From Mesobacillus subterraneus (GTDB lineage Bacteria; Bacillota; Bacilli; Bacillales; Cytobacillaceae), in NCBI RefSeq assembly GCF_020524355.2, contig NZ_CP129019.1, positions 1,612,001 through 1,676,000 on the forward strand: a stretch of 64,000 nt of DNA, in the 5' to 3' direction. How positions within the stretch are numbered: position 1 is the first letter of the stretch; every line of letters begins with the position of its first letter. Positions 53,922 through 62,442 of the stretch are shown here, one piece after another. The translations under genes and the position numbers were made by a program. The notes under the pieces were generated by a model that did not search any database, had not been told where the DNA came from, and saw only the letters and a list, made by a program, of their open reading frames with translations.

Positions 53922-54095
53922 TTTCACAAAAAAAATATTATTGGTCAAATCCTGAGAAAAAACATTGTTCATTCAATTAATTAGTTCTTTTATCCCTTGT
54001 TAATATGAAATGCTGGGTAAAATGTTTGAGTTGGAAAAATTACAACAAGATTAAGCTTATATTTCAGCAATGTAACAAAAAAAGATTTAAATAGG

Positions 54096-54143
54096 AAAAA
54101 AGAGCCTTTAAACCCTGCAAATTATAGGTTTTGGCTCTTTTTT
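54096..54143 (+). terminator. Orphan terminator-like hairpin
   Basis: AAAAAAGAGCC / GGCTCTTTTTT stem, extended by AAACC/GGTTT. No gene lies between it and the previous terminator (53921), so it could end a short non-coding RNA from 53930-54140. The 53922-54267 gap holds no ORF that I can support. Confidence 0.55.
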
Positions 54144-54267
54144 GCCATGTAAACGGTATTTTTACCAGAGGAAAACTATTCCTCACAAACCAATATTTAT
54201 AGATTCAAAACTAGTTTAGGAAACTCTACTATTAATTTGTAATCGAAATCAAAGGAGTTGCTCTAAC

Positions 54268-55293
54268 ATGAAAAAACAGCTTTTAACGGTGGCTGCAACA
54301 GCCGGGATTTTATTTACATCATTCAATGGTTCTGCAAGTGCTCATGATAAATTACACACAGTACAATCTGGAGATTCTTTATGGAAGCTTTCAAACATCT
54401 ACAATGTTGCTATAAATGATATTCAACAATGGAATAATCTATCAAGCTCAACCATCTATGTAAATCAAAATCTATCAGTGATAGCACCGCATAGTCACAC
54501 CACAAGTGCAAATTCAAGTACAAGCACATCTAGTGCTACTTATGTCGTGAAGTCAGGCGATACGTTATGGGGAATATCAAAATCATATGGAATGTCCATT
54601 AGCGGACTAAAATCATTGAACGGACTTAAATCGGATGTGATTTATCCTGGACAAAAATTAAATGTATCTGGAACTGCCGCTTCAACGGCAACAACAGCTA
54701 CAACAGCACCAACTAGCTCATCCAGCACGTATACAGTCCGTAGCGGTGACAATTTGTCAACGATTGCTGCTCGCCATAATTTATCGCTATCACAATTAAT
54801 GTCTATGAATAATCTAAAATCTGATCTTATCTTCCCTGGTCAGACATTGAAGCTCTCAGGTTCAGCTTTAACACTAGTTGCTACTAATGTGTCATCAGCA
54901 AACACTCCAGTGATGGCTACATATGGTTCTACATCTAAGGTGAACTCATTAATTGCTGAGTCCAAAAAGTATATTGGAGTCCCTTATGTTTGGGCAGGGA
55001 GCACTCCTGCAGGGTTTGATTGTTCAGGATACTTAAACTATGCATTTGGCAAAGTCGGAATTTCAATCCCGAGGACTGTCGCGTCCATTTGGGATGCTAC
55101 AACACCTGTCTCTTCACCAAGTGCAGGAGACCTAGTGTTCTTTGAGACGTATAAGCAAGGTCCATCCCATGCAGGTATTTACCTAGGCGATGGTAAGTTT
55201 ATTCATGCAGGCTCTTCAAGAGGAGTTGAAATTAGTGATATGAATAATTCCTATTGGAAACCACGTTACCTGGGAGCAAAAACAACATTTTAA
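54268..55293 (+). CDS. LysM-NlpC/P60 cell-wall DL-endopeptidase (LytE/CwlS-like)
   Basis: 341 aa, secreted. Signal peptide (MKKQLLTVAATAGILFTSF, cut near SASA-HD). Three LysM domains: HTVQSGDSLWKLSNIYNV, YVVKSGDTLWGISKSYGM, YTVRSGDNLSTIAARHNL, with Ser/Thr linkers. The C-terminal NlpC/P60 domain has the catalytic Cys in GFDCSGYLNYAF and His in GPSHAGIYLGDG, then FIHAGSSRGVEI. Cleaves D-Glu-DAP bonds in cell-wall peptides for growth or separation. AAAGGAG lies before the ATG. Single-gene unit. Confidence 0.96.
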   Translation: MKKQLLTVAATAGILFTSFNGSASAHDKLHTVQSGDSLWKLSNIYNVAINDIQQWNNLSSSTIYVNQNLSVIAPHSHTTSANSSTSTSSATYVVKSGDTLWGISKSYGMSISGLKSLNGLKSDVIYPGQKLNVSGTAASTATTATTAPTSSSSTYTVRSGDNLSTIAARHNLSLSQLMSMNNLKSDLIFPGQTLKLSGSALTLVATNVSSANTPVMATYGSTSKVNSLIAESKKYIGVPYVWAGSTPAGFDCSGYLNYAFGKVGISIPRTVASIWDATTPVSSPSAGDLVFFETYKQGPSHAGIYLGDGKFIHAGSSRGVEISDMNNSYWKPRYLGAKTTF

Positions 55294-55330
55294 TCTTTGT
55301 TTTTAAATCTTTACCCAGCAGTAGCATTAA

Positions 55331-55359
55331 TTAAACCTCCTAACTGGAGGTTTTTTTAA
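55331..55359 (+). terminator. Intrinsic terminator
   Basis: AAACCTCC / GGAGGTTT stem with 5-nt loop and T-run. Confidence 0.9.
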
Positions 55360-55558
55360 CTTTTTATATTAATAGCACTTTATTTGCATTTCACCTATAA
55401 AGCACAGCTTTTAATTTGTAAACCACTTTATATATAGCGTATAATCCAATTAAAATCTTATTTACTAACGTGCAAGTGTTAGGATGTAGAACATCTTGGA
55501 TGAAAATAATTTGTACATAGTGAATTCTGGTGAGTTTAATTATTTGGAGGCATAAAAA

Positions 55559-55915
55559 GTGAGAATTCCTATACTAAAGTTAAAAGATTATTTATTAGTT
55601 TCAATTCAAGTAGAACTTGATGATCAGACAGTATTGACTTTTCAGGAAGACTTGTTGAATAAAATTAAAGATACGGGAGCAAAAGGTGTTGTAATCGATT
55701 TAACTTCAGTCGATATGATTGATTCGTTCATTGCAAAAGTATTGGGCGATGTAATAGTAATGACAAGCCTGATGGGCACAAAAGCTGTCCTTACAGGTAT
55801 CCAGCCGGCAGTCGCTATTACTTTAATAGAGCTTGGCATAACAATGGAAAATGTCCATACTGCACTGGATCTTGAACAAGGAATTTCGATATTAAGCCAA
55901 TTGTTAGAGGGTTAG
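55559..55915 (+). CDS. rsbS: RsbS, stressosome STAS scaffold protein
   Basis: 118 aa single STAS domain. Core of the stressosome that holds the RsbT kinase until stress. The phosphorylated Ser environment [15 protein letters not shown] matches RsbS. GTG start with GGAGG 8 nt upstream; rsbT begins 4 nt after its stop. No rsbR, rsbU, rsbV, rsbW or sigB are contiguous, so this is a detached rsbST pair. Confidence 0.93.
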   Translation: MRIPILKLKDYLLVSIQVELDDQTVLTFQEDLLNKIKDTGAKGVVIDLTSVDMIDSFIAKVLGDVIVMTSLMGTKAVLTGIQPAVAITLIELGITMENVHTALDLEQGISILSQLLEG

Positions 55916-55919
55916 CCAA

Positions 55920-56315
55920 ATGACAGAACCGATTAATATTAATAATGAATTTGATATAGTACTTGCCCGTCAGAAAGGGAGAGAGGTTTCAAAGGATCTC
56001 CAATTTGGTGGCGTTGACCAGGCAAGGATAACGACAGCGATTTCTGAGCTCGCAAGAAATATATATTTATATGCGGGCAGCGGCCAGATTACTATTGACG
56101 TCTTAGAAGAGAACGGAAGAAAAGGGATTCGGATTGCTGCTGCTGATAATGGTCCAGGCATAAATGATATAAGAATGGTTTTGCAGGATGGTTATTCAAC
56201 TTCAGGCGGTCTTGGTGCAGGTCTTCCAGGAGTTAAAAGGTTAATGGACAGTTTTGATATTGATTCTATGCCGGGAATTGGCACGAAAATAACGATTACA
56301 AAGTGGGCAAGATAA
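55920..56315 (+). CDS. rsbT: RsbT, serine/threonine switch kinase
   Basis: 131 aa GHKL-type kinase. N box AISELARNIYLYAG, G1 box AADNGPGINDIRMVLQDG, and G2 STSGGLGAGLPGVKRLMD are typical of RsbT. Phosphorylates RsbS/RsbR on stress and then activates a phosphatase partner (RsbU-type), which is not in the window. Directly after rsbS; the VOC gene starts 12 nt after its stop. Confidence 0.94.
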   Translation: MTEPININNEFDIVLARQKGREVSKDLQFGGVDQARITTAISELARNIYLYAGSGQITIDVLEENGRKGIRIAAADNGPGINDIRMVLQDGYSTSGGLGAGLPGVKRLMDSFDIDSMPGIGTKITITKWAR

Positions 56316-56326
56316 AGGGTAATGGC

Positions 56327-56713
56327 ATGGAGCTTAATAAAATACATCACGTCGCCATTATCTGTTCAAATTATGAAAGGTCAAAAGAGTTTTATACTAA
56401 AGTTCTTGGCTTGAAGATCATCTCAGAGATCTACAGAGAAGAACGAAGGTCTTATAAATTGGATTTAAGTGTTGGAAGTCTTTATCAAATCGAATTGTTC
56501 TCTTTCCCGGACGTTCCAGCACGACCTAGTTACCCTGAGGCTGCGGGTCTCAGGCATCTCGCTTTCACTGTGAAAAATCTTTCCTCATATAAAAATTATC
56601 TTGAAAAGCAAGGTGTGGAAGTGGAGCCATTCAGGATAGATCCACTGACTCATAAGCAATTTACATTCTTTTCCGATCCTGATGGATTACCAATTGAATT
56701 ATATGAAGAGTAA
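56327..56713 (+). CDS. VOC family protein (glyoxalase/dioxygenase superfamily)
   Basis: 128 aa. Starts with the VOC pattern INKIHHVAIICSNYERSKEFY-like (HHVAIICSNYERSKEFYTKV), central QIELFSFPDVPARPSYPEAA, then GLRHLAFTVKNLSSYKNYLE and FFSDPDGLPIELYE. The metal residues H, E, H, E are at expected points of YaeR/GloA2-like proteins. Start at ATG 56327 with AAAGGG 7 nt upstream; the ATG at 56322 is out of frame. Probably co-transcribed with rsbST but unrelated in function. Confidence 0.88.
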   Translation: MELNKIHHVAIICSNYERSKEFYTKVLGLKIISEIYREERRSYKLDLSVGSLYQIELFSFPDVPARPSYPEAAGLRHLAFTVKNLSSYKNYLEKQGVEVEPFRIDPLTHKQFTFFSDPDGLPIELYEE

Positions 56714-56860
56714 AGAATAATATCCACTGTTTCGGTCCGCGAATAAATTTGTACTGCATTGTAGTTCAAGTCAGTTGATTTCAGATGTCTTAATTGTCTT
56801 GGTGAATAATTCAGTACTCAATTTTAATACCATTCTGATGTCAATCTCCCACAAGATAAC

Positions 56861-56898
56861 AAAAAAGGATGTTCAGCGACAAAAGCTGAACATCCTTT
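56861..56898 (-). terminator. Terminator of the BA3454-like gene
   Basis: AAGGATGTTCAGC / GCTGAACATCCTT 13-bp stem; T-run on the minus strand (TTTTTTG). Confidence 0.9.
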
Positions 56899-56906
56899 TC
56901 CATATT

Positions 56907-57041
56907 TTAAAAGAGCCATTGCTCTTGAACTTGCTTTCGTGCCATCTCCAGGATTTCCTCGTCAGATGTTTCACGATCAGCAATCACATTGGTTAAATAA
57001 TTTTTCCCCTTTAAGTCTACAGTTACTGTAATTTCTCTCAT
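56907..57041 (-). CDS. BA3454-like small stress-response protein (44 aa)
   Basis: ATG 57041 with AAAGGA upstream. The sequence MREITVTVDLKGKNYLTNVI, then a helix DEEILEMARKQVQEQW, resembles the BA3454 family of short stress proteins in the B. cereus group (family known only by induction). Terminator follows on the same strand. Confidence 0.7.
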   Translation of the reverse strand: MREITVTVDLKGKNYLTNVIADRETSDEEILEMARKQVQEQWLF

Positions 57042-57346
57042 AATACATTTTCCTTTCCTCTTGTTCTACATGCTATTTGTTAAGATCCTTTATTATCCTA
57101 ATTACCATATAAACCGTTAATGTAAACCTGATGGACTTGCAGAATCTGAGTAAATTTAGTTGTTAAGTTGCAAATGCATGCTGAATATCAACATGAAATG
57201 TCAATCAAATGTTTGTTGAATATCGCTTTAATACAAAGTCATAGGAGGAAAAGTTCCCTGACCATCATATACTTCGTGTCTGCGGGTTTGGGCATATTCC
57301 TTACAGGGAAAAGTATAAATACTAATGCTAAGGAGGGAAATGCTTC
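57042..57346. other. Intergenic stretch without a supported gene
   Basis: AT-rich. A strong AGGAGG at 57243-57248 is not followed by an in-frame ATG, GTG or TTG at useful distance. A possible membrane-type reading (TIIYFVSAGLGIFLTGKS) exists there but would need a CTG start. I see no RNA structure or repeat. Confidence 0.4.
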
Positions 57347-57496
57347 ATGGATAATTCAAAAAATGACCCGCAAAGCTTGGTTGAATACGAACGAGAAAAA
57401 CTTGGTGAAGATGAAAAGATAGATGAATTCAAGGATCAAGGAAGAGTTCCGGATCAACAAAATAGATTAAAGGACAAGGAAAACATGAGAAAATAA
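57347..57496 (+). CDS. Small hydrophilic protein (49 aa)
   Basis: ATG 57347 is about 10 nt after AAGGAGG. The product is highly charged and disordered-looking (DNSKNDPQSLVEYEREKLGE; KDQGRVPDQQNRLKDKENMR), like other small acid- or stress-type Bacillus proteins. Short terminator follows. Function unknown. Confidence 0.6.
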   Translation: MDNSKNDPQSLVEYEREKLGEDEKIDEFKDQGRVPDQQNRLKDKENMRK

Positions 57497-57504
57497 CAAC
57501 AAAA

Positions 57505-57533
57505 CAAGCCGGAGATTATTCCGGCTTATTTTA
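57505..57533 (+). terminator. Intrinsic terminator
   Basis: AAGCCGGA / TCCGGCTT stem then ATTTTATTG. Confidence 0.8.
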
Positions 57534-57640
57534 TTGTTGCATTTGATAGGAAAAAAGTTTCCATTTTAAGCAGGGGATTATTCGCTTGTGGTTGAATATA
57601 TATTATGGAAATATAGAGATTTAGAAAAGGGGAACAAGAT

Positions 57641-58249
57641 TTGAATGCACATAATGCTGACCGTGCCGGGAGTTTGCTGATCACAGTAGCGGTTATCCTG
57701 CTCTTCGCATCTGTACCAATTGGGATTTTTATCGTATCTTTTATTCACAATTCAGTTTACCTGGATCGTTCACACTGGTTTTTTGATAGCCCGATGTCAT
57801 CATATATATCGATGGTTGCGGTGTTTTTGATTATTCCTGTGTTACTGATCATCATGGCGATTTACCTTTTTAAAACTGATGAGTCCACAAAGAGAAGTTT
57901 CCATATTTTTATTGCCGCTATATTTACCCTGTTGATTATGGCTGCAGGTGGTTACTTAAGTATTGACAATTATTATTATATGGACAAGAATGGCTTGTAT
58001 TATGATGAGCTGTGGAAATTAGAACAAACCGAATATTCATGGGATGAAATTACCGAGATGAAACAAATTAACAAAAAAGAGGGTGGTACCTTAACACCAG
58101 ATAAAGTCATATTCACCTATGATGATAATAAAATTGAATTGCCATTGACTCCGAAACTTAGAAACGAAATTGACCCAGTTATCACTTATATCGAGAATAC
58201 AAAAGGAGTTCAACTGGTGATGGAGAATATCACTACAGATGAAGAATAG
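57641..58249 (+). CDS. Hypothetical membrane protein (202 aa)
   Basis: Three membrane segments (LLITVAVILLFASVPIGIFI, SMVAVFLIIPVLLIIMAIYL, IFIAAIFTLLIMAAGGYLSI) followed by a soluble PH-like C-terminal half (YYMDKNGLYYDELWKLEQ; VIFTYDDNKIELPLTPK). TTG 57641 is 7-8 nt after AAAAGGGG. Resembles Bacillus proteins with a PH-like tail; function unknown. Confidence 0.7.
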   Translation: MNAHNADRAGSLLITVAVILLFASVPIGIFIVSFIHNSVYLDRSHWFFDSPMSSYISMVAVFLIIPVLLIIMAIYLFKTDESTKRSFHIFIAAIFTLLIMAAGGYLSIDNYYYMDKNGLYYDELWKLEQTEYSWDEITEMKQINKKEGGTLTPDKVIFTYDDNKIELPLTPKLRNEIDPVITYIENTKGVQLVMENITTDEE

Positions 58250-58255
58250 TCACAA

Positions 58256-58289
58256 ACCCTTCCAACAAATTGTTGGAAGGGTTTTTTTG
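58256..58289 (+). terminator. Intrinsic terminator
   Basis: ACCCTTCCAACA / TGTTGGAAGGGT stem with T-run. Confidence 0.92.
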
Positions 58290-58326
58290 ATATTCCATCA
58301 TTTCGGTGAATTGAAATGAGCAGCCT

Positions 58327-58779
58327 TTATCTTTTAGACCTTTGAAGAACATACTGGAAGCCGTATGCGAGAATAGCATATGAATAAATAATACTGAAAA
58401 AATGAAATGGTTTCAGTTTTTCTAATTGATATATGCCCATCTTCTCAAAAAGCTTTGTGGTGGGAAAAGCTAATAAGTAATCGATCACAAGATTAACTCC
58501 TAAATACTGCCAAATATTACCGTAGTCCAAGCGGAACACCCAGAGGTTTGTAACTAAAAAGGAACCAAGAGTAAAACTAAGATCATTGAAAATTCGCGTT
58601 TTAATGCCACCTGAGACTTTCCATAATCTATATGGGTGTGACAATACCAATAATATTGAAACTAAAGCTGTAACAAACATCGTGACAGGAAGAAACTGCT
58701 TTAATACACGTTTAGGATATAACAATAATGTTGACCAAGATATTAGCAGCATACACAGCCTGAAAATATTATGTAACAT
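58327..58779 (-). CDS. Hypothetical multi-span membrane protein (150 aa)
   Basis: ATG 58779 with AAAGGAG 6 nt upstream. Four to five hydrophobic segments (FRLCMLLISWSTLLLYP, LPVTMFVTALVSILLVLS, SFLVTNLWVFRLD, FSIIYSYAILAYGFQYV). Layout resembles CBO0543-type Bacillus/Clostridium membrane proteins. No catalytic motif visible. Confidence 0.7.
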   Translation of the reverse strand: MLHNIFRLCMLLISWSTLLLYPKRVLKQFLPVTMFVTALVSILLVLSHPYRLWKVSGGIKTRIFNDLSFTLGSFLVTNLWVFRLDYGNIWQYLGVNLVIDYLLAFPTTKLFEKMGIYQLEKLKPFHFFSIIYSYAILAYGFQYVLQRSKR

Positions 58780-58950
58780 GGCTGCTCCTTTCTTTAATTA
58801 ATTTAATCTTTTAGACTGCATAATGTATAGTTTCTCCACATTTACAAAATATAATAATATAGTCTGGAAAAGTTATTGTTGTTTTAATCGAATAGTTATG
58901 ATAATTTAGCCCGCACACATGACTTATGTCCGGTTAAGGAGAAGTTTGCC

Positions 58951-59088
58951 ATGATCAATGAAGAGGAAAAGTTAATCTTTTTAAAAGAACTCGGACGTTT
59001 GATTGATGATTATAAAAGATGTTGTGATGACGAATATCAAGAACAGATTTATGAAGATATTATGCATTTAATTAATGTCATAAACTGA
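58951..59088 (+). CDS. Small helical protein (45 aa)
   Basis: ATG 58951 is 8-9 nt after AAGGAG. Acidic helix-rich product (INEEEKLIFLKELGRLIDDY) with a Cys-Cys pair (KRCCDDEYQEQIYEDIMHLI). Terminator directly after it. A promoter-like TTGTTG-18-GATAAT lies about 50 nt upstream. Function unknown. Confidence 0.6.
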   Translation: MINEEEKLIFLKELGRLIDDYKRCCDDEYQEQIYEDIMHLINVIN

Positions 59089-59113
59089 GAATCAATAGGG
59101 TGACCTTTTACTT

Positions 59114-59143
59114 ACTGCTTCGTTAATAGAAGCAGTTTTTTTC
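59114..59143 (+). terminator. Intrinsic terminator
   Basis: ACTGCTTC / GAAGCAGT stem with a 7-nt loop and T-run. Confidence 0.9.
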
Positions 59144-59213
59144 TATACAAAAAATTCCTGAAAAGGTATCATAGTAAAAGCAGGGAGAATTATATGTATC
59201 GGGGGGTGGGATT

Positions 59214-59678
59214 TTGGAAACATCTAGGGTCGTGGAGCTGGAGAGAAAAATTCAAGAATATGAGACGATTATTTCTGAAATGTCCGCGCCAATCATACCT
59301 TCTATTGTTCCTCAGACCATACTGGTACCTATAACCGGACTAATCCGAGCAGAGCGCTTTGATAAAATACGCGAAAAAGTTCTTCACTTTATCAAAAATA
59401 AAGATATCGAAACAGCAATTATAGACCTAACTGATATAAGTGGTGAAAGAATTGAGGATGTATGCCTTGAAGAAATAGGCAGGGAGCTTCATGAGTTGGC
59501 TTCTGCTATTTCATTGATGGGTGTCAAAACGTTATTTGTAGGAATGAATCCGGAATTGGTCAAGCGGATGGTCCTTGATGGAATAAAATTAGAAGCACAG
59601 TCTTTTTCAACCTTTCAATCAGCCTTAAAGCATTTGATGAAGCAAAAGGGCATGGAATTCAGGCTAATCTCTGAATAA
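59214..59678 (+). CDS. RsbR-like STAS protein without N-terminal sensor domain
   Basis: 154 aa. A short helix (VELERKIQEYETIISEMSAP) leads into a STAS domain (VPITGLIRAERFDKIREKVL, IETAIIDLTDISGERIEDVC, AISLMGVKTLFVGMNPELVK), the C-terminal half of stressosome RsbR paralogues. The usual globin-like N-terminal sensor is absent. The Thr sites of RsbR are replaced by acidic or other residues (GERIED in place of a D-T pair; NPELVKR). May dock with the RsbS/RsbT pair 3 kb upstream as a minor subunit. TTG start after GGGGGGTGGG. Confidence 0.82.
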   Translation: METSRVVELERKIQEYETIISEMSAPIIPSIVPQTILVPITGLIRAERFDKIREKVLHFIKNKDIETAIIDLTDISGERIEDVCLEEIGRELHELASAISLMGVKTLFVGMNPELVKRMVLDGIKLEAQSFSTFQSALKHLMKQKGMEFRLISE

Positions 59679-59681
59679 GAA

Positions 59682-59712
59682 TAACCCGCCAGGCATTTTC
59701 CTGGCGGGTTTA
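59682..59712 (+). terminator. Intrinsic terminator
   Basis: AACCCGCCAGG / CCTGGCGGGTT perfect 11-bp stem, then TACTTC. Confidence 0.8.
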
Positions 59713-59742
59713 CTTCAGAGGTGCAAACAAGTAAAACACAAA

Positions 59743-59790
59743 GCAAATCGCACGGATTTTCACATTGAAACTCACTGTGCGATTTTTCGT
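59743..59790 (+). terminator. Orphan terminator-like hairpin
   Basis: AAATCGCAC / GTGCGATTT stem with a long loop, followed by TTCG. No gene before it after the previous terminator. Confidence 0.45.
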
Positions 59791-60033
59791 GTTATATCAA
59801 TGTATTTTTGTAATTTAACCATTCACAAGTCATTTCACATGGACGGAAATAATTATTGGTGGGTATGTGATTTTGTAGTGATTTGGTAAGTGGATGTTAT
59901 GGTAATTGTGAAGGTGTTTGGATATTTAAGTTAAAATTGTAATAAGACGATCGAAGACCTTGTGAAATAATGTACTAAAAGTAACGAGACAGGTTAATAA
60001 AGGCAAATTTGAGATGCCAACAAGACTTAAAAT

Positions 60034-60220
60034 AACCGGAGATTCTCCGGGTTAGAGTGAAGAATATGGCTCGGTTGGGTGAAAATAAGCGGAGAATTTC
60101 CGATTAAATGGTTCAAAATTGTCCATTTGCCTGTTTTTTAAGTCGATAGTCGAAAATTTCTCCGGCTATTTGAGCTATTTTTAAAGCTTTTTCGAAATTA
60201 AGGGGAATTTCTCCGCTTAT
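60034..60220. repeat. Cluster of four palindromic GGAGAA-TTCTCC repeats
   Basis: AACCGGAGATTCTCCGGGTT at 60034-60053, AAGCGGAGAATTTCCGATT at 60086, GAAAATTTCTCCGGCTATT at 60152 and GGGGAATTTCTCCGCTTAT at 60202. Each can form a hairpin. They make up most of the 59713-60451 gap, which otherwise holds no supported gene. Confidence 0.65.
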
Positions 60221-60451
60221 CAACTCACCGCTGCTTCCCTTAACCGTGACCGGGCTGTGCGTGGAAGAAAAAAGTATTCTTGAATAACCACGGACCGCTA
60301 ATTGAACTATTGGGTGCTTTAGCACAATAAGATAATATAAAAAAAGGCTTAGCCTTTTTGTATTGTGAATAGTGTGTTGAAATCGGTGCGAATTAATATG
60401 TGATTTGCCGTTTTGCACCTCACAAATAAACCCGTTTATTCTTATGATAGT

Positions 60452-60877
60452 TTACTTCTCGGGTTCAGAAGGAGTAGAAATTTCTTCTAAAGCTTGTCCT
60501 GCTTCATCATCTAGCGTATGCGTGACAGCAAGGTCTCCCAATGAAACAATTCCAATCATCTTTCCGTCTTCAACGATTGGCAGCCTGCGGATTTGTACGT
60601 CTGTCATCAAGTCTGCTGCTTCCTCGGCACTCATATGGACGGTTCCCCTCACAGGATCTGTTGTCATTACCTCGGATATGGGTGATTCCATTGAAGTGTT
60701 ATCAGCAACAGCTTTCAGGATAATATCTCTGTCAGTAACAAGACCTGTCAGTTGGTCATTCTCACAAATCGGCATGACCCCAACATCTAGATCCCTCATT
60801 TTTGCTGCTACCTCGTGAATTGGTGTGTCGGGACTGCAATATTCTACGTCTCTAGTCATTACTTTTTCGATATTCAT
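60452..60877 (-). CDS. CBS domain protein (YhcV/YlbB-like)
   Basis: 141 aa made of two CBS motifs: EKVMTRDVEYCSPDTPIHEV through VGVMPICENDQLTGLVTDRD, and ISEVMTTDPVRGTVHMSAEE through RRLPIVEDGKMIGIVSLGD. Pairs of CBS motifs bind adenine nucleotides and regulate other proteins. Stand-alone gene with AAAGGAGGAA before the ATG. Short acidic tail. Confidence 0.92.
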   Translation of the reverse strand: MNIEKVMTRDVEYCSPDTPIHEVAAKMRDLDVGVMPICENDQLTGLVTDRDIILKAVADNTSMESPISEVMTTDPVRGTVHMSAEEAADLMTDVQIRRLPIVEDGKMIGIVSLGDLAVTHTLDDEAGQALEEISTPSEPEK

Positions 60878-61011
60878 ACTATATTCCTCCTTTATTAAGT
60901 GTATATAGAAGAATTACCCGAATGCTATCAAGGAGAAACTGTTAGTTTTTTGAAGATTGTGTTGTTAAAATATGATTAAATAAGAAATATCCAATGGAAT
61001 GAGGGGAAATC

Positions 61012-62037
61012 ATGATAGATTTAAGAAGTGATACAGTCACAAAACCCACTGAAGAAATGCGTAAAGCCATGTACTCTGCCGAGGTGGGTGATGATGTTTA
61101 TAAAGAGGATCCAACAGTCAGGAAATTAGAGGAAACAGCAGCCGAAATACTTGGCAAGGAATCGGCCTTGTACGTTACTAGCGGGACACAAGGAAACCAA
61201 ATAGCTGTCTTAACCCATTGCCGTCCAGGACAGGAGTTGCTGTTGGAGGAAGAATCCCATATCTTTTATTATGAATCAGGAGCGGTTGCTGCCCTTGCTG
61301 GAGTCCAGACCAGAACCATTCCAGGGAAAAGGGGAGCAATGGATCCACAGGATGTTTTCAATGCAATTCGTACTGAAGATATCCATTATCCTGAAACAGG
61401 ACTTATCTGTTTGGAGAATACTCACAACCGCGCAGGAGGAGCAGTCGTCTCTGTCGAAAATATGAGCGCAATCTATAGTATTGCCCAAGCTAATAAAGTG
61501 CCTGTCCATTTAGATGGTGCCAGATTGTTCAATGCCGCATCAGCTGCAGATGTTGATGTGAAGGAATTTGCTAAAAACACAGATACAGTTCAAATATGTC
61601 TTTCAAAGGGATTAGGAGCACCAGTAGGCTCGATCATAGCTGGTAATACTGAATTTATCACAGCTGCACGCAAATGGAGGAAGCGCCTTGGTGGCGGCCT
61701 GAGACAGGCAGGTGTCATTGCTGCACCAAGTTTAATAGCTTTGACAAAGATGAAAGATAGACTTGGAGAAGATCAATGGAATGCAAGGGTTTTGGCTGAA
61801 GCCATTCAATCGATCTCAGGAATTAAGCTTGCCAGGCAGCCGGAAACAAATATAGTGGTTGCAGATGTAGAAGGATTGAACATCACTTCTGAGGTTTTTG
61901 TCGAAAGGCTGCGTTCTGAAGGAGTCATCTCTGGTGCGTTTGGTCCCACTTATGTACGCTTTGTAACCCATTATGATGTAACGAAAGATCAGATTCAGGA
62001 TGCAATCGCAGCAATTGCGAAGGCAGCAAGAAAATAA
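61012..62037 (+). CDS. ltaE: Low-specificity L-threonine aldolase
   Basis: PLP enzyme that splits L-threonine/allo-threonine to glycine and acetaldehyde. 341 aa. N-terminal IDLRSDTVTKPTEEMRKAM and VGDDVYKEDPTV are the family start. The PLP lysine is in CLSKGLGAPVGS, VHLDGARLFNAA holds the PLP Asp, and RKRLGGGLRQAG is the phosphate-binding loop. GAGGGG lies 7-8 nt before the ATG. Own terminator. Confidence 0.96.
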   Translation: MIDLRSDTVTKPTEEMRKAMYSAEVGDDVYKEDPTVRKLEETAAEILGKESALYVTSGTQGNQIAVLTHCRPGQELLLEEESHIFYYESGAVAALAGVQTRTIPGKRGAMDPQDVFNAIRTEDIHYPETGLICLENTHNRAGGAVVSVENMSAIYSIAQANKVPVHLDGARLFNAASAADVDVKEFAKNTDTVQICLSKGLGAPVGSIIAGNTEFITAARKWRKRLGGGLRQAGVIAAPSLIALTKMKDRLGEDQWNARVLAEAIQSISGIKLARQPETNIVVADVEGLNITSEVFVERLRSEGVISGAFGPTYVRFVTHYDVTKDQIQDAIAAIAKAARK

Positions 62038-62041
62038 GACG

Positions 62042-62077
62042 AAAGCTGGATGACTTCCATCCAGCTTTATTCTTTTG
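62042..62077 (+). terminator. Intrinsic terminator of ltaE
   Basis: AAAGCTGGATG / CATCCAGCTTT stem with 5-nt loop, then ATTCTTTTG. Confidence 0.9.
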
Positions 62078-62087
62078 TTCAAAAATA

Positions 62088-62268
62088 TTAAAATGATAGG
62101 TTTTCGCGCAGCCTGCTGTTAATCGTGCTAAAAAGGTGAAGTAGCTTTTTTGCCTGTACATAGGTAACATCTAGATATCCATGAATCCCAGCGTATTATT
62201 AGTCTGACCAGCCTCTGGGTTGTCATAATAATTTCCCAACCTCTTAGCGTAAATCATCGAATCTATCA
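62088..62268 (-). pseudogene. Possible degraded gene remnant
   Basis: Two adjacent coding-like minus-strand pieces in different frames: one starting MIYAKRLGNYYDNPEAGQTN and ending near 62182, the next ending in VQAKKLLHLFSTINSRLRENL. No ribosome site and no intact gene. The 62078-62442 gap otherwise appears empty. Low confidence. Confidence 0.25.
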
Positions 62269-62442
62269 GATTATACCAATTTCACTCTTTCATTGTTTTT
62301 TAGTATATTATTTACAAATTTTAGAAAGCTTTGCTTAACAATCAATCTTCCATTTCTACTATGTAGGTAGTAAATTTGTATGGTTACTATTAGAAATGTA
62401 TAATTGGACTATGTTTTAAAAGGGGATAGGGGGAAATGGAGT

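Noticed and set aside
57168..57422. 84-aa ORF overlapping the 49-aa gene
   Set aside because: Its start has no ribosome site; the overlapping 49-aa frame has AAGGAGG at good distance and a coding-like composition.
60113..60418. 101-aa minus-strand ORF
   Set aside because: Lies across the palindromic repeats, no ribosome site, no coding pattern.
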